A program made the translations under genes and the position numbers. From Pseudomonadota bacterium (GTDB lineage Bacteria > Pseudomonadota > Alphaproteobacteria > Caulobacterales > Caulobacteraceae): a stretch of 22,339 nucleotides of DNA. This document shows positions 16,223-22,339 of this stretch, piece after piece; the first letter of the stretch is position 1, and the number at the start of each line of letters is the position of its first letter. The notes under the pieces were generated by a model. That model did not search any database and was not told the origin of the DNA. It was given only the letters and a program-made list of their open reading frames with translations. The stretch lies in contig JAEYNH010000102.1 in assembly GCA_023412655.1 (NCBI GenBank), positions 1-22,339 of the forward strand, read 5' to 3'.

Positions 16223-16549
16223 ATGACAGACGACATGGGGGCGACGTTCGCGCGCCGCAGACAGTTCCTTGGCCTGGCAATCCTGGGGGCAGGGGCCGCG
16301 CTTGCAGGCGCGACCTCGGCGCGGGCGGCAGTCCCCGGCTGCGACGCCGGCGATACCAACGCCGGCCGCGTGTCGATGCGTAAGGCTCTGGAATACGCCT
16401 CGCCCTCGACGACGCCCGGCAAGACCTGCGCCGGCTGCGCGTTCTACACCGCGACGGCCTCGGCGCCAGACTGCGGCAAGTGCCAACTCCTCAACAACGG
16501 ACCTGTCGCAGGTAGCGCGGTCTGCAGCTCGTGGGCCCCCAAGAAATGA
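16223..16549 (+). CDS. High-potential iron-sulfur protein (HiPIP), Tat-exported
   Basis: This 108-residue protein has a Tat signal (FARRRQFLGLAILGAGAALA) and the four-cysteine HiPIP spacing C69-x2-C72-x14-C87-x13-C101, with the aromatic FY after the second Cys and the C-terminal CSSW expected of the family. C40 and C84 are extra cysteines. HiPIPs carry one [4Fe-4S] cluster at high potential and shuttle electrons in the periplasm, commonly to or from c-type cytochromes. Its stop overlaps the start of the cytochrome c' gene (ATGA), which implies co-production. In this cluster it could accept electrons from the DUF1592 haem protein or pass them to the b561. The start could also be the ATG four codons later. 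Confidence 0.93.
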   Translation: MTDDMGATFARRRQFLGLAILGAGAALAGATSARAAVPGCDAGDTNAGRVSMRKALEYASPSTTPGKTCAGCAFYTATASAPDCGKCQLLNNGPVAGSAVCSSWAPKK

Positions 16550-17037
16550 AGCGTTTCCAGATCAACATCCCGCTGCGCCGCGCCGGCATGGCGACGCTCG
16601 TCGCCGGTTTCGTCCTGGCGGCCGGCCCCGGCCAAGCCCAGTCCGCCGACCCGGCGACCGCCATCGCGGCCCGGAAGACGGGCTACGGCGAGATCGGTGC
16701 GGCCTTCAAGACGGTGAACGACGAGCTCCGCAAGCCGAAGCCCCTGGCGATCGTGCTCACGCGCAGCACCGCCACAATCAAGAAGACGGCGCCCCGTGCG
16801 GCGAACTGGTTCCCGGCAGGCAGCGGCCCGGCGCCGGGCGTGAAGACCTCGGCCAAGGCCGAGATCTGGACGAAGAAGGCTGAGTTCGACGCCATCCAGG
16901 CCCGGTTCCTGGTGAACGTGGACAAGCTCGACAAGCTGGCGGCCGCTGGCGACATGAAGGCTCTGCAAGCCCAGGCCCGCGTGGTCGGCGGCGACTGCAA
17001 GGCGTGCCACGACAAGTTCCGCACGCCGCAGGACTAA
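16546..17037 (+). CDS. Cytochrome c' family protein
   Basis: This 163-residue exported haem protein has a signal peptide (hydrophobic 15-28, cleavage near GQAQS). It has an all-helical body with the family's RAANWFPAGSGP element (84-95) and the C-terminal haem site C151-K-A-C154-H155 in GGDCKACHDKFR. Cytochromes c' are periplasmic, pentacoordinate haem proteins that bind NO or CO or carry electrons. ATGA coupling to the HiPIP gene fixes the start at 16546 (an in-frame ATG 5 codons earlier lies inside the HiPIP gene). It is followed by a GC hairpin and the cytochrome b561 gene. Its role as a gas sink or electron carrier cannot be told from sequence. Confidence 0.92.
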   Translation: MKRFQINIPLRRAGMATLVAGFVLAAGPGQAQSADPATAIAARKTGYGEIGAAFKTVNDELRKPKPLAIVLTRSTATIKKTAPRAANWFPAGSGPAPGVKTSAKAEIWTKKAEFDAIQARFLVNVDKLDKLAAAGDMKALQAQARVVGGDCKACHDKFRTPQD

Positions 17038-17044
17038 GGGCCCA

Positions 17045-17077
17045 AGCCCGGCGACGCCTCCCCCGCGCCGCCGGGCT
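17045..17077 (+). terminator. GC hairpin between cytochrome c' and b561 genes
   Basis: AGCCCGGCG at 17045-17053 and CGCCGGGCT at 17069-17077 form a perfect 9-bp stem with a 15-nt loop just after the cytochrome c' stop. There is no T-tract, so it may be a weak or partial terminator, or an mRNA-stabilising structure setting expression of the genes downstream. Confidence 0.4.
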
Positions 17078-17109
17078 CGAACGCCGGACAGCCGGGACGA
17101 GGAAGCACG

Positions 17110-17784
17110 ATGACGGAAACGACGGGCGGCCCGGGCCGCGTGCGCGTGTGGGATGTGCCTGTGCGGCTGTCGCACTGGCTGCTCGTGGTCCTCCTCGCGT
17201 TCTCGTGGTGGTCGGCCGGCGAGAACCTCCAGTGGCACCGATGGAGCGGCTACGCGATCCTCGGGATCGTACTTTTCCGGCTGTACTGGGGCTTCGCCGC
17301 GCGTGGGCCTGCACGGTTCGCCAATTTTCTCCGGGGGCCGAAGGCGACCCTGGTCTACATGCGCTCCCTGGGCGAGCGCGCCCCTTCGGGGAAGGGCGGC
17401 CACAATCCTCTGGGAGCCTGGAGCGTCGTGGCCCTGCTGCTGGTGGTGCTGGCCCAGGTGATCTTCGGGCTCTTCGCCGTGGACGTTGACGGCTTCGAGT
17501 CGGGGCCGCTGTCCTACATGGTGGACTTCGAGACCGGCCGGGCCTTCGCAGAGCTGCACGACCAGACGTTCAGAGTGCTGCAGGTGCTCGTCGGGCTGCA
17601 TGTGGCGGCGGTGCTGTTCTATCTCGCCTACAAACGCACCAACCTGATCGCGCCAATGCTGACGGGCCGCCAGTGGCTCACCACCGATCCTGGCCCCATC
17701 GCGACGCCGCTCTGGCGTCTGGCGCTGGGCCTGGCCCTGGCGGGCGCGGCGACGTGGTTCGTCGCCAAGGGCCTGCAGCTTTAG
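17110..17784 (+). CDS. Cytochrome b561 (PF01292-type di-haem membrane protein)
   Basis: This 224-residue integral membrane protein has four or five hydrophobic segments (about 20-35, 46-62, 102-122, 155-172 and a last one at 203-220). Histidines fit b-haem ligation: H22 in LSHWLL, H43 in WHRWSGY, H150 in LHDQTF and H164 in VGLHVAAVLF. This matches bacterial cytochrome b561 proteins that move electrons between the quinone pool or a periplasmic partner and a c-type cytochrome. RVWDVPVRLSHW is the typical family opening. A GAGGAAG precedes the ATG. As the only clear membrane redox protein of the cluster, it is the natural link between the quinone pool and the exported HiPIP, cytochrome c' and DUF1592 proteins; that link is inference. 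Confidence 0.93.
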   Translation: MTETTGGPGRVRVWDVPVRLSHWLLVVLLAFSWWSAGENLQWHRWSGYAILGIVLFRLYWGFAARGPARFANFLRGPKATLVYMRSLGERAPSGKGGHNPLGAWSVVALLLVVLAQVIFGLFAVDVDGFESGPLSYMVDFETGRAFAELHDQTFRVLQVLVGLHVAAVLFYLAYKRTNLIAPMLTGRQWLTTDPGPIATPLWRLALGLALAGAATWFVAKGLQL

Positions 17785-17812
17785 CCTTCCGACACACCTC
17801 AAGGAGAGAACG

Positions 17813-18220
17813 ATGCTGAGAACGGCCCTGATCGGCGCCGCCATCCTGGGGATGTCGGCCGCCGCTGCGATCGCCGCCCCCCCGCCGCCGACGCCGGGCG
17901 ACGTCGCCGTCTTCAAGGAGAAGGGCGCCTACGTCTTCCGCTCCGCCAACGACAGTCGGCCGCTCTACACCTTCGATCGCGACGCCGCGGGCAAGTCGAA
18001 CTGCAAGGACGCCTGCGCCACCGCCTGGCCGCCCCTCGCGGCGGCCGAGGGCGGCGCGACAGTCGGCGATTGGTCCGTCATCCGCCGCGACGACGGCTCC
18101 CACCAATGGGCCTGGCGCGGGCGGCCAGTCTACACCTTCGCCAAGGATGGCCCTGAAAAGGCGACCGGCGACGGCCTCGGCGGCGTCTGGCGGCTGCTTC
18201 CGACCGCCTCCGCGAGCTGA
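17813..18220 (+). CDS. Single-module COG4315-type secreted repeat protein
   Basis: This 135-residue protein has a Sec signal (MLRTALIGAAILGMSAAAAI, cleavage near AIAAP, no lipobox cysteine). One PF03640-type module follows: SRPLYTFDRDAAGKSNCKDA, then CATAWPPLAA, then GDWSVIRRDDGSHQWAWRG and RPVYTFAKD. The two cysteines CKDAC are the usual pair of this module. AAGGAGAG at 17801-17808 gives a strong ribosome binding site. It is a compact relative of the three-module protein at 14862-16169 and closes the exported cluster. Such small proteins often follow cytochrome b561 or sigma/anti-sigma genes. Their biochemical role is unknown. The module is clear, the job is not. Confidence 0.92.
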   Translation: MLRTALIGAAILGMSAAAAIAAPPPPTPGDVAVFKEKGAYVFRSANDSRPLYTFDRDAAGKSNCKDACATAWPPLAAAEGGATVGDWSVIRRDDGSHQWAWRGRPVYTFAKDGPEKATGDGLGGVWRLLPTASAS

Positions 18221-18427
18221 GGCGGGACGCCGTCGGGCCGGTAGCGTTCGGCGCGTCGCAAGGCGCCCCCGCTGCGCGTCTATCCCTGAGGGCAGCCCTT
18301 GGGTGGCGCGTACAGGATCCGACGACCGTCGTCGTCCGCGCTCGATGGGACGGTGAGGACGTGCGGTCTAGGCCCGGGGTGGGCGGGGCGACGGCGCCTG
18401 AAGGCGAAGCAAAGGGGAGGGCGGAAG

Positions 18428-18643
18428 ATGATCGAAGGGACGGAAGATCCAGCGGCGCCTGATATCGATCCGAATGTCACCGCGCGCAGATGGCTTGCCC
18501 GGCTCGACCGGGAAGGCGCGTCCATTGCGCTGTTCGTCGAGCTTCGCCGCTGGCTTGCGGCCAATCCCAGCCACAGCGCGGCCTATGCCGCCGCGTTGGA
18601 CGACCAGGTCGAGGCGTTCGATCGCGCCTCACCCGGAGGCTGA
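18428..18643 (+). CDS. Orphan DUF4880-like (FecR N-terminal) small protein
   Basis: This 71-residue protein resembles only the N-terminal DUF4880 region of FecR-type anti-sigma regulators: ARRWLARLDREGAS, then FVELRRWLAANPSHSAAYAA. The FecR body and membrane helix are absent, and no ECF sigma factor lies upstream. AGGGCGGAAG directly precedes the ATG at 18428. It may be a stand-alone small regulator or the remnant of a broken fecR gene. The 207 bases before it (18221-18427) hold no gene that I can support. Confidence 0.6.
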   Translation: MIEGTEDPAAPDIDPNVTARRWLARLDREGASIALFVELRRWLAANPSHSAAYAAALDDQVEAFDRASPGG

Positions 18644-18952
18644 GGCGTCCCGGTGGCCGGGGAGCCTCGGGGCTCAGCCGCGGGCCCGCTTCAGCACGCG
18701 CTGGGCCGCGCCGCCGGCGAGACCGTCGACCACCGAGATCACCGCCTTCCGCATGTCGCGGTTCGGGATGCTGGCAGCGGAAACTCAAGGACCTTGGCTA
18801 AGGCGTAGGGCCCCTCGGCAGCGCGTGCGGCGCCTATGACGCCGGTCGGCGTTGTGTGGATGTGGCGCGCCGCTGAGCTGCCTTGCGTGTGATCGAGGCC
18901 GCGAGGTCGGGCCCCGGCGGGCGTTACGGCCTGGCGGCGACAGGAGTTGACG
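18644..18952. other. 309-bp region without intact gene
   Basis: This stretch between the DUF4880-like gene and the small membrane protein gene contains no intact gene. It includes a minus-strand coding-like remnant (listed separately) and a short GAGCC/GGCTC hairpin at 18662-18675. AGGAG at 18942-18946 is the ribosome binding site of the next gene. Confidence 0.5.
18674..18769 (-). pseudogene. Possible 3' remnant of a gene
   Basis: On the minus strand, 31 codons before a TGA at 18674-18676 show a strongly coding-like pattern, with about 30 of 31 ending in G or C. They read IPNRDMRKAVISVVDG, then LAGGAAQRVLKRARG. A stop lies in the same frame a few codons upstream (18785-18787). A different frame further upstream reads EGPYALAKVLEFPLPAS, which could be the preceding part after a frameshift near 18770-18785. 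I do not recognise the family. It could also be a very short gene starting at the internal ATG. Confidence 0.3.
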
Positions 18953-19207
18953 ATGACCAACACCTCTCAGAGGCGGTCCAGGTCCGTTGTTTCGCCCGCC
19001 GCGCTGGCGGCGGGGGCGCTGATGTTCGCTCTCGGCCTTGCTGGCATGGCGGCCCTGCTCGCCGCCGCCTATGGAACCTCGCCGCGGAGCCTGCATTGGG
19101 GCGACCGTCTCGGTCTGGCGGGCGCCGTCTGCGCCTCGGCGGTGGCGCAGATCCTGATCCTGGTGGGAGCTTGGTTCATTTGGCGCGGATTGGCGCGTCG
19201 GCGCTGA
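18953..19207 (+). CDS. Small two-helix membrane protein of unknown function
   Basis: This 84-residue protein has two strongly hydrophobic segments, about residues 15-40 (PAALAAGALMFALGLAGMAA) and 55-77 (VCASAVAQILILVGAWFIW), a short loop between them, and basic ends (SQRRSRS and RGLARRR). This would place both termini in the cytoplasm. AGGAG at 18942-18946 favours the ATG at 18953 over the TTG two codons earlier. No family is recognised. It is convergent with the MarR gene, with about 100 bases between stops that hold nothing clear. Confidence 0.7.
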   Translation: MTNTSQRRSRSVVSPAALAAGALMFALGLAGMAALLAAAYGTSPRSLHWGDRLGLAGAVCASAVAQILILVGAWFIWRGLARRR

Positions 19208-19308
19208 GCCGCATCCGGACAGTAGCTAGTCCAGCCCTCGCGAGGTGCGGTCGCGCCGAGCTGGTGTCGGCTGGCGGCAGCCGCGATGCAGCGCGCCAAT
19301 TCCATGAT

Positions 19309-19767
19309 TCAGTCACGTGGTGGCGACGAAGGCGCGATGGAAGCTTCAAGGCGCTGCAGCAACGTGACCAGCTGCTTGAGCTCGTCTGGCGGCGTCTCCG
19401 CAAACAGCAGATGTGCGACGGCGGCGCGGTGAGCCGTGGAGCGGCGGGCAAGTTCCTCCCCCCGCGCAGTCAGGGTGAGGCGTTGCCGCCGTCTGTCCTG
19501 CGGATCGGCAGCTTTGGATAGAAGGCCGCGCCCGACCAGCGTGGCGACCAACTTGCCGATTTGAGCCTTGTCGCGCCGCGTTTCGTGGACGACGTCGAGT
19601 TGGGTGCAGCCTTCGTGAGCAAGCACGATGCGGAGGATGTGAGCCTCCATCAGCTGCAGACCCTCGCCCTCGGCCTTCAGCGCAGCCGCCATCTGGGCTT
19701 TGACCAGATCCATCACGCGGCTGATGTGATCGAGGGCTTCCATCTCCTCGCGGCTGGCATGCGGCAC
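19309..19767 (-). CDS. MarR-family transcriptional regulator
   Basis: This 152-residue protein has the MarR winged helix-turn-helix. A dimerisation helix (about 8-35) is followed by LMEAHILRIVLAHEGCTQLD, the recognition helix region TRRDKAQIGKLVATLVGRGL and the wing DPQDRRRQRLTLTARGEELA. A C-terminal helix completes the dimer interface. MarR proteins usually repress a divergent gene and themselves until a small, often phenolic or lipophilic, ligand binds. The divergent partner is the aldehyde dehydrogenase at 19890, and the spacer carries two matching palindromes. The start is not certain: GAGGAG lies about 18 bases before the ATG at 19767, rather far. Confidence 0.92.
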   Translation of the reverse strand: MPHASREEMEALDHISRVMDLVKAQMAAALKAEGEGLQLMEAHILRIVLAHEGCTQLDVVHETRRDKAQIGKLVATLVGRGLLSKAADPQDRRRQRLTLTARGEELARRSTAHRAAVAHLLFAETPPDELKQLVTLLQRLEASIAPSSPPRD

Positions 19768-19798
19768 GGCTGTTCAATCTCCTCGTCCAGCCAAAAAG

Positions 19799-19813
19799 GT
19801 TGACAATATCGAC
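19799..19813. promoter_or_regulatory. Putative MarR operator, copy 1
   Basis: GTTGACAATATCGAC is an imperfect dyad matching copy 2 at 12 of 15 positions. It contains a TTGACA (19800-19805) that could be the -35 of the aldehyde dehydrogenase promoter, so binding here would block transcription. It lies 34 bp (centre to centre) from copy 2, about three helical turns. MarR binding is inference from position and symmetry. Confidence 0.55.
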
Positions 19814-19832
19814 CGTTTGTCCGCTAGTGACG

Positions 19833-19847
19833 GTAGATAATATCTAC
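19833..19847. promoter_or_regulatory. Putative MarR operator, copy 2
   Basis: GTAGATAATATCTAC is a perfect 15-bp palindrome (7-bp arms around one A) in an otherwise GC-rich region, 43 bases before the aldehyde dehydrogenase start. Its AT-rich, dyad-symmetric form and its spacer position are typical of MarR-family sites. Confidence 0.65.
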
Positions 19848-19889
19848 TGATCTCGCGTCGTCGCAAGCGTATCTCTTGAGGACAATGGA

Positions 19890-21416
19890 ATGCGTAATGA
19901 TACGGCGCTCACGCGTGCGGAACGCTCCGGCGCTGCCGAACAGCTCACGACACTTCGCGATCGCCTTGCCGGCACGCGGCGCGGTCATCTGATCGACGGG
20001 GCCTGGCGTCCCTCGGAGTCGGGCGGGTTCATCGAGGTCGACGATCCCGCCACGGGGCAACCGATCGCAACGGTGGCGGCTGCCGATCACGAGGACGTGG
20101 ATGCGGCGGTCCGCGCCGCCAGGCGAGCGTTCAGGACGGGCCCATGGCCTCGCCTGCCGGCATCGCGGCGTGCGGCTCTGCTCTTCGCCCTCGCCGACGA
20201 GCTGGAACGGCAAGCGGGCGACCTGGCGGCGCTTGAGGCGCTGGATGCCGGTCACACGCTCGCGTCCATCACGTCGGGTGACCTGCCGCTCGGCCTTCGC
20301 GCCCTGCGCGACAACGCCGGCTGGGCCACGAAGTTGGCCGGGGAGACCGCGATGCAGCCGCTCGACCAGCAGGGAGCGAACTACTATCTGCGCGAGCCGC
20401 TGGGCGTCGCGGGGATCATAACGCCCTGGAATGCGCCCTTCCTGATGACGCTGCAGAAGCTGAGTTCTGCACTCGCGGCGGGCTGCACGACGGTCATCAA
20501 GCCATCGGAACTTGCGCCGCTTTCCACGCTTCGCATCGGTGAGACGTGCCAGAAGGTCGGATTTCCTGCCGGGGTGGTGAACATCGTGACGGGTGGCGCG
20601 GCCGCGGGCGCGGCCCTGGCGGAGCACAACGATGTCAATCTCGTCAGCTTCACAGGATCGACGGAGGTCGGCCGGTCGATCCTTGCCGCCGCCGCCCGGA
20701 GCAATCTGAAACGCGTCGTGCTTGAACTGGGCGGCAAGTCGCCCGTCATCGTATTCGCCGACGCCGACCTTCCAAAGGCCGCCTCTGCGATCGCGGCCGA
20801 GATCACCTTCAAGAGCGGTCAGTACTGCGCCGCCGGATCACGCGTGTTCGTTCAGGCCTCGGTGTACGACGTCTTCCTCGACCAGGTGCGCAGCGCCATG
20901 CAGAAGGTGCGCACCGGGCCCGGCTACATGTCCGGATCAGACATGGGCCCGATGATCTCCGAGCGCCAGCGGGGGCGGGCCAGTGAGATCGTCGAACAAA
21001 GCCTTCAGCGCGGCGCGGTGGCTGTGTGCGGGGGGCGCGCAAAGCCGGGAGCTGGCTATTTCTTCGAGCCAACAATCCTCACTCACGTCAGCCCGGAGAG
21101 CCGGGCGGCGCGGGAAGAGATCTTCGCCCCGGTCCTGATCGTGACGCCGGTGCCGGACGACGCTTGCCTGGAAGACATCGCGCATCGGGCCAACGACAGC
21201 GCCTACGGTCTTTCCGCAAAGGTGTGGACGCGCGACGTCCGACGAGCCTTGGAGATGATTGCCCGCCTCGAGGCCGGGCAGGTGGTCGTGAACGGCGGCG
21301 GTGGCGAGGCGACGCTGCCGTTTGGCGGCATCAAACTCTCTGGCTGGGGGCGTGAGAATGGCTTCCCGGGGGTTTCAGCCTACACCGAGATCAAGGCGGT
21401 TCGCCTGGGCTACTAG
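19890..21416 (+). CDS. NAD(P)-dependent aldehyde dehydrogenase
   Basis: This 508-residue enzyme oxidises an aldehyde to the acid in the cytoplasm. Catalytic parts are N181 in TPWNAPF, K204 in VIKPSE for cofactor binding, the FTGSTEVG loop (254-261), the general base E279 in LELGGK and the nucleophile C313 in FKSGQYCAAG. EEIFAPV and LPFGGIKLSGWGREN near the C-terminus complete the family set. GAGG at 19878-19881 lies 8 bases before the ATG at 19890. It is divergent from a MarR regulator across two palindromes, so induction by an aldehyde- or phenol-type compound is likely. The substrate is not identifiable; the sequence resembles the broad betaine/aromatic aldehyde group. A strong hairpin follows the stop. 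Confidence 0.96.
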   Translation: MRNDTALTRAERSGAAEQLTTLRDRLAGTRRGHLIDGAWRPSESGGFIEVDDPATGQPIATVAAADHEDVDAAVRAARRAFRTGPWPRLPASRRAALLFALADELERQAGDLAALEALDAGHTLASITSGDLPLGLRALRDNAGWATKLAGETAMQPLDQQGANYYLREPLGVAGIITPWNAPFLMTLQKLSSALAAGCTTVIKPSELAPLSTLRIGETCQKVGFPAGVVNIVTGGAAAGAALAEHNDVNLVSFTGSTEVGRSILAAAARSNLKRVVLELGGKSPVIVFADADLPKAASAIAAEITFKSGQYCAAGSRVFVQASVYDVFLDQVRSAMQKVRTGPGYMSGSDMGPMISERQRGRASEIVEQSLQRGAVAVCGGRAKPGAGYFFEPTILTHVSPESRAAREEIFAPVLIVTPVPDDACLEDIAHRANDSAYGLSAKVWTRDVRRALEMIARLEAGQVVVNGGGGEATLPFGGIKLSGWGRENGFPGVSAYTEIKAVRLGY

Positions 21417-21465
21417 CCAGGAGGACTCGCTGTGGCGGTCCTGGGACGACACTGGGGGCCTGGGA

Positions 21466-21491
21466 GGGCTCTCCCGCTGCAGGGAGAGCCC
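21466..21491. terminator. Bidirectional GC hairpin between convergent genes
   Basis: GGGCTCTCCC (21466-21475) and GGGAGAGCCC (21482-21491) form a perfect 10-bp stem with a 6-nt loop. It lies 50 bases after the aldehyde dehydrogenase stop and 7 bases beyond the end of the leftward outer-membrane protein gene, so it can end transcription from both sides. There is no clear T-tract on either strand. Confidence 0.7.
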
Positions 21492-21497
21492 GCACCG

Positions 21498-22052
21498 TTA
21501 GAAGCGTCGAGTATAGGCTACCGACCACACGTCGGCATGTCCGTTTTCCGCGGCGCTGTCCCGTTCCTGGCGGGTGTAGTCGAGCCGCAGGCCGTTCACC
21601 CCATCAAAGTGGTGCTGGGCCCCCACGCCGAAGCCCCATGACTCAGCCTTGTTGTGGCCAATGTAAGAGCCGTCCAAATCGACCTTGGTCGTCCCGTAGC
21701 CGATGCGCGCCAACAGGTCGGTCTTCTCGCCCAGGGGCAGGAACGCCACGGCGTAGGCGCCGAACTTGTACTCCAGCTCATAATGTTGGACGACTTGGGT
21801 GAGCCCAACGTAGCGATGGGTGTCATTCTTCACGCCAAAGCCAGCTTCTGCCTCCAGGCCGAACCATCTGTTGAGCCGGTAGCCCAGGCGTCCTTCGATG
21901 GCGCCCAAGTCCGCCTCCCAGTCATAGGCCGCATAGCCCAAGGTCCCGTAGGCGCCGCGCTCTTCCGATGTGTCCATTTCCTGCGCTCGGACTGCCGCCG
22001 CGGGCAGGGCGACGCAGGCTACGACCAGCGCCGCTGTCTTCACAAACTTCAT
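21498..22052 (-). CDS. Outer-membrane beta-barrel protein (OmpA-like/OMP_b-brl type)
   Basis: This 184-residue protein has a Sec signal (MKFVKTAALVVACVALPAAA, cleavage near VRAQE). An eight-stranded-barrel-like pattern of alternating aromatic and polar residues follows, for example GAYGTLGYAAYDWEADLG, then LGYRLNRWFGLEAEAGFGV, YKFGAYAVAFLPL, and a last strand VWSVAYTRRF ending in the C-terminal Phe that the Bam machinery recognises. AGGAG lies about 8 bases before the ATG at 22050-22052. It would sit in the outer membrane; small barrels of this type are structural or adhesin-like and their substrates are rarely known. It is convergent with the aldehyde dehydrogenase gene. Confidence 0.9.
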   Translation of the reverse strand: MKFVKTAALVVACVALPAAAVRAQEMDTSEERGAYGTLGYAAYDWEADLGAIEGRLGYRLNRWFGLEAEAGFGVKNDTHRYVGLTQVVQHYELEYKFGAYAVAFLPLGEKTDLLARIGYGTTKVDLDGSYIGHNKAESWGFGVGAQHHFDGVNGLRLDYTRQERDSAAENGHADVWSVAYTRRF

Positions 22053-22270
22053 AGACCACTCCTCGTGACCGGCTCAGGTGCGCCGGGGACGGGGGCTAAG
22101 GCCGTCCAGAAAGCGGTCTTGCTAAGGCCAAGCTGCAACGGAATGTAACGCGCCGGCGCACGATCATCGGTTCCTGCTCAGCGGCCAAACCGCACAACCC
22201 ACCGGCCTCCCACCGCATCGCGCATTCTGCGCTGGCCCCGCCGGGCGACGGCGGCTATCTCGTTCGCCCC
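22053..22270. other. 218-bp region upstream of the outer-membrane protein gene
   Basis: This should carry the promoter of the leftward outer-membrane gene (its AGGAG lies at about 22061-22065 on the minus strand). I see no further gene, repeat or structured RNA here. Confidence 0.4.
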
Positions 22271-22339
22271 ATGAGTCAGTTCCTCGACCTCCCGGGCGCC
22301 TCGGGCGCCCGGTACCGGTTGCGGCGGGCCCCGCGGGCC
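22271..22339 (+). CDS. Possible 5' end of a gene (partial)
   Basis: From the ATG at 22271 the frame is open to the window edge and reads MSQFLDLPGASGARYRLRR and on to residue 23. The opening resembles N-termini of small hypothetical proteins I associate with alphaproteobacteria, and the third codon positions are GC-rich. There is no strong ribosome binding site. Only 23 codons are available, so the call is tentative. Confidence 0.4.
   Translation, partial: MSQFLDLPGASGARYRLRRAPRA

Noticed and set aside
22302..22320. GC-rich inverted repeat (GGGCGCC and GGCGCCC) near the right edge as a terminator
   Set aside because: It falls inside the likely coding start at 22271, encodes Gly/Ala/Arg codons and has no T-tract.
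1..22339. Mobile elements, CRISPR arrays, tRNA or rRNA genes
   Set aside because: I saw no transposase or integrase, no regularly spaced direct repeats and no tRNA-like cloverleaf or CCA end on either strand.

Overview
The window is GC-rich throughout (roughly two thirds G+C by eye), with gene-dense chromosomal DNA, many ATGA stop/start overlaps and no tRNA, rRNA, transposase, phage or CRISPR sequence that I can see. Codon use, the class III CoA-transferase and aconitase-like genes, Tat-exported redox proteins and the COG4315-type repeat proteins suggest an alphaproteobacterium. A Caulobacterales member such as Phenylobacterium would fit, but that is an impression and not a demonstration.

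Region A (1-7782) is a divergent catabolic locus. Leftward from about 4222 run an aconitase-fold large and small subunit (LeuC/LeuD-like), a family III CoA-transferase and an HMG-CoA-lyase-family enzyme cut by the left edge. Rightward from 4403 run an isochorismatase-like amidohydrolase and two consecutive PuuE-like (polysaccharide-deacetylase-fold) hydrolases, closed by a convergent IclR regulator. Read as a chain, this is ring or amide opening, amide removal, hydration of an unsaturated diacid, CoA activation and retro-aldol cleavage. My working hypothesis is catabolism of a cyclic imide or similar amide that yields a citraconate-like branched dicarboxylate, ending in acetyl-CoA plus pyruvate or an analogue.

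Region B (8120-18220) is a long one-direction cluster in which almost every product looks exported. It encodes two acetoacetate-decarboxylase-fold proteins (the first with a Tat signal), a planctomycete-type DUF1592/1588/1585 protein with one CxxCH haem site, its usual partner DUF1552 (Tat), a secreted TPR protein, an unrecognised 375-residue secreted protein, a triple COG4315-type repeat protein, a HiPIP, a cytochrome c', a cytochrome b561 and a single COG4315-type repeat protein. It looks like a periplasmic redox system around a DUF1592/DUF1552 pair, and I know of no description of it. It is the best candidate here for an undescribed system.

Region C (18221-22339) is more ordinary. It holds an orphan DUF4880-like fragment, a probable gene remnant, a small two-helix membrane protein, a MarR regulator divergent from an aldehyde dehydrogenase with two near-identical palindromes between them, a strong GC hairpin between convergent genes, an outer-membrane beta-barrel protein and the possible start of one more gene at the right edge.
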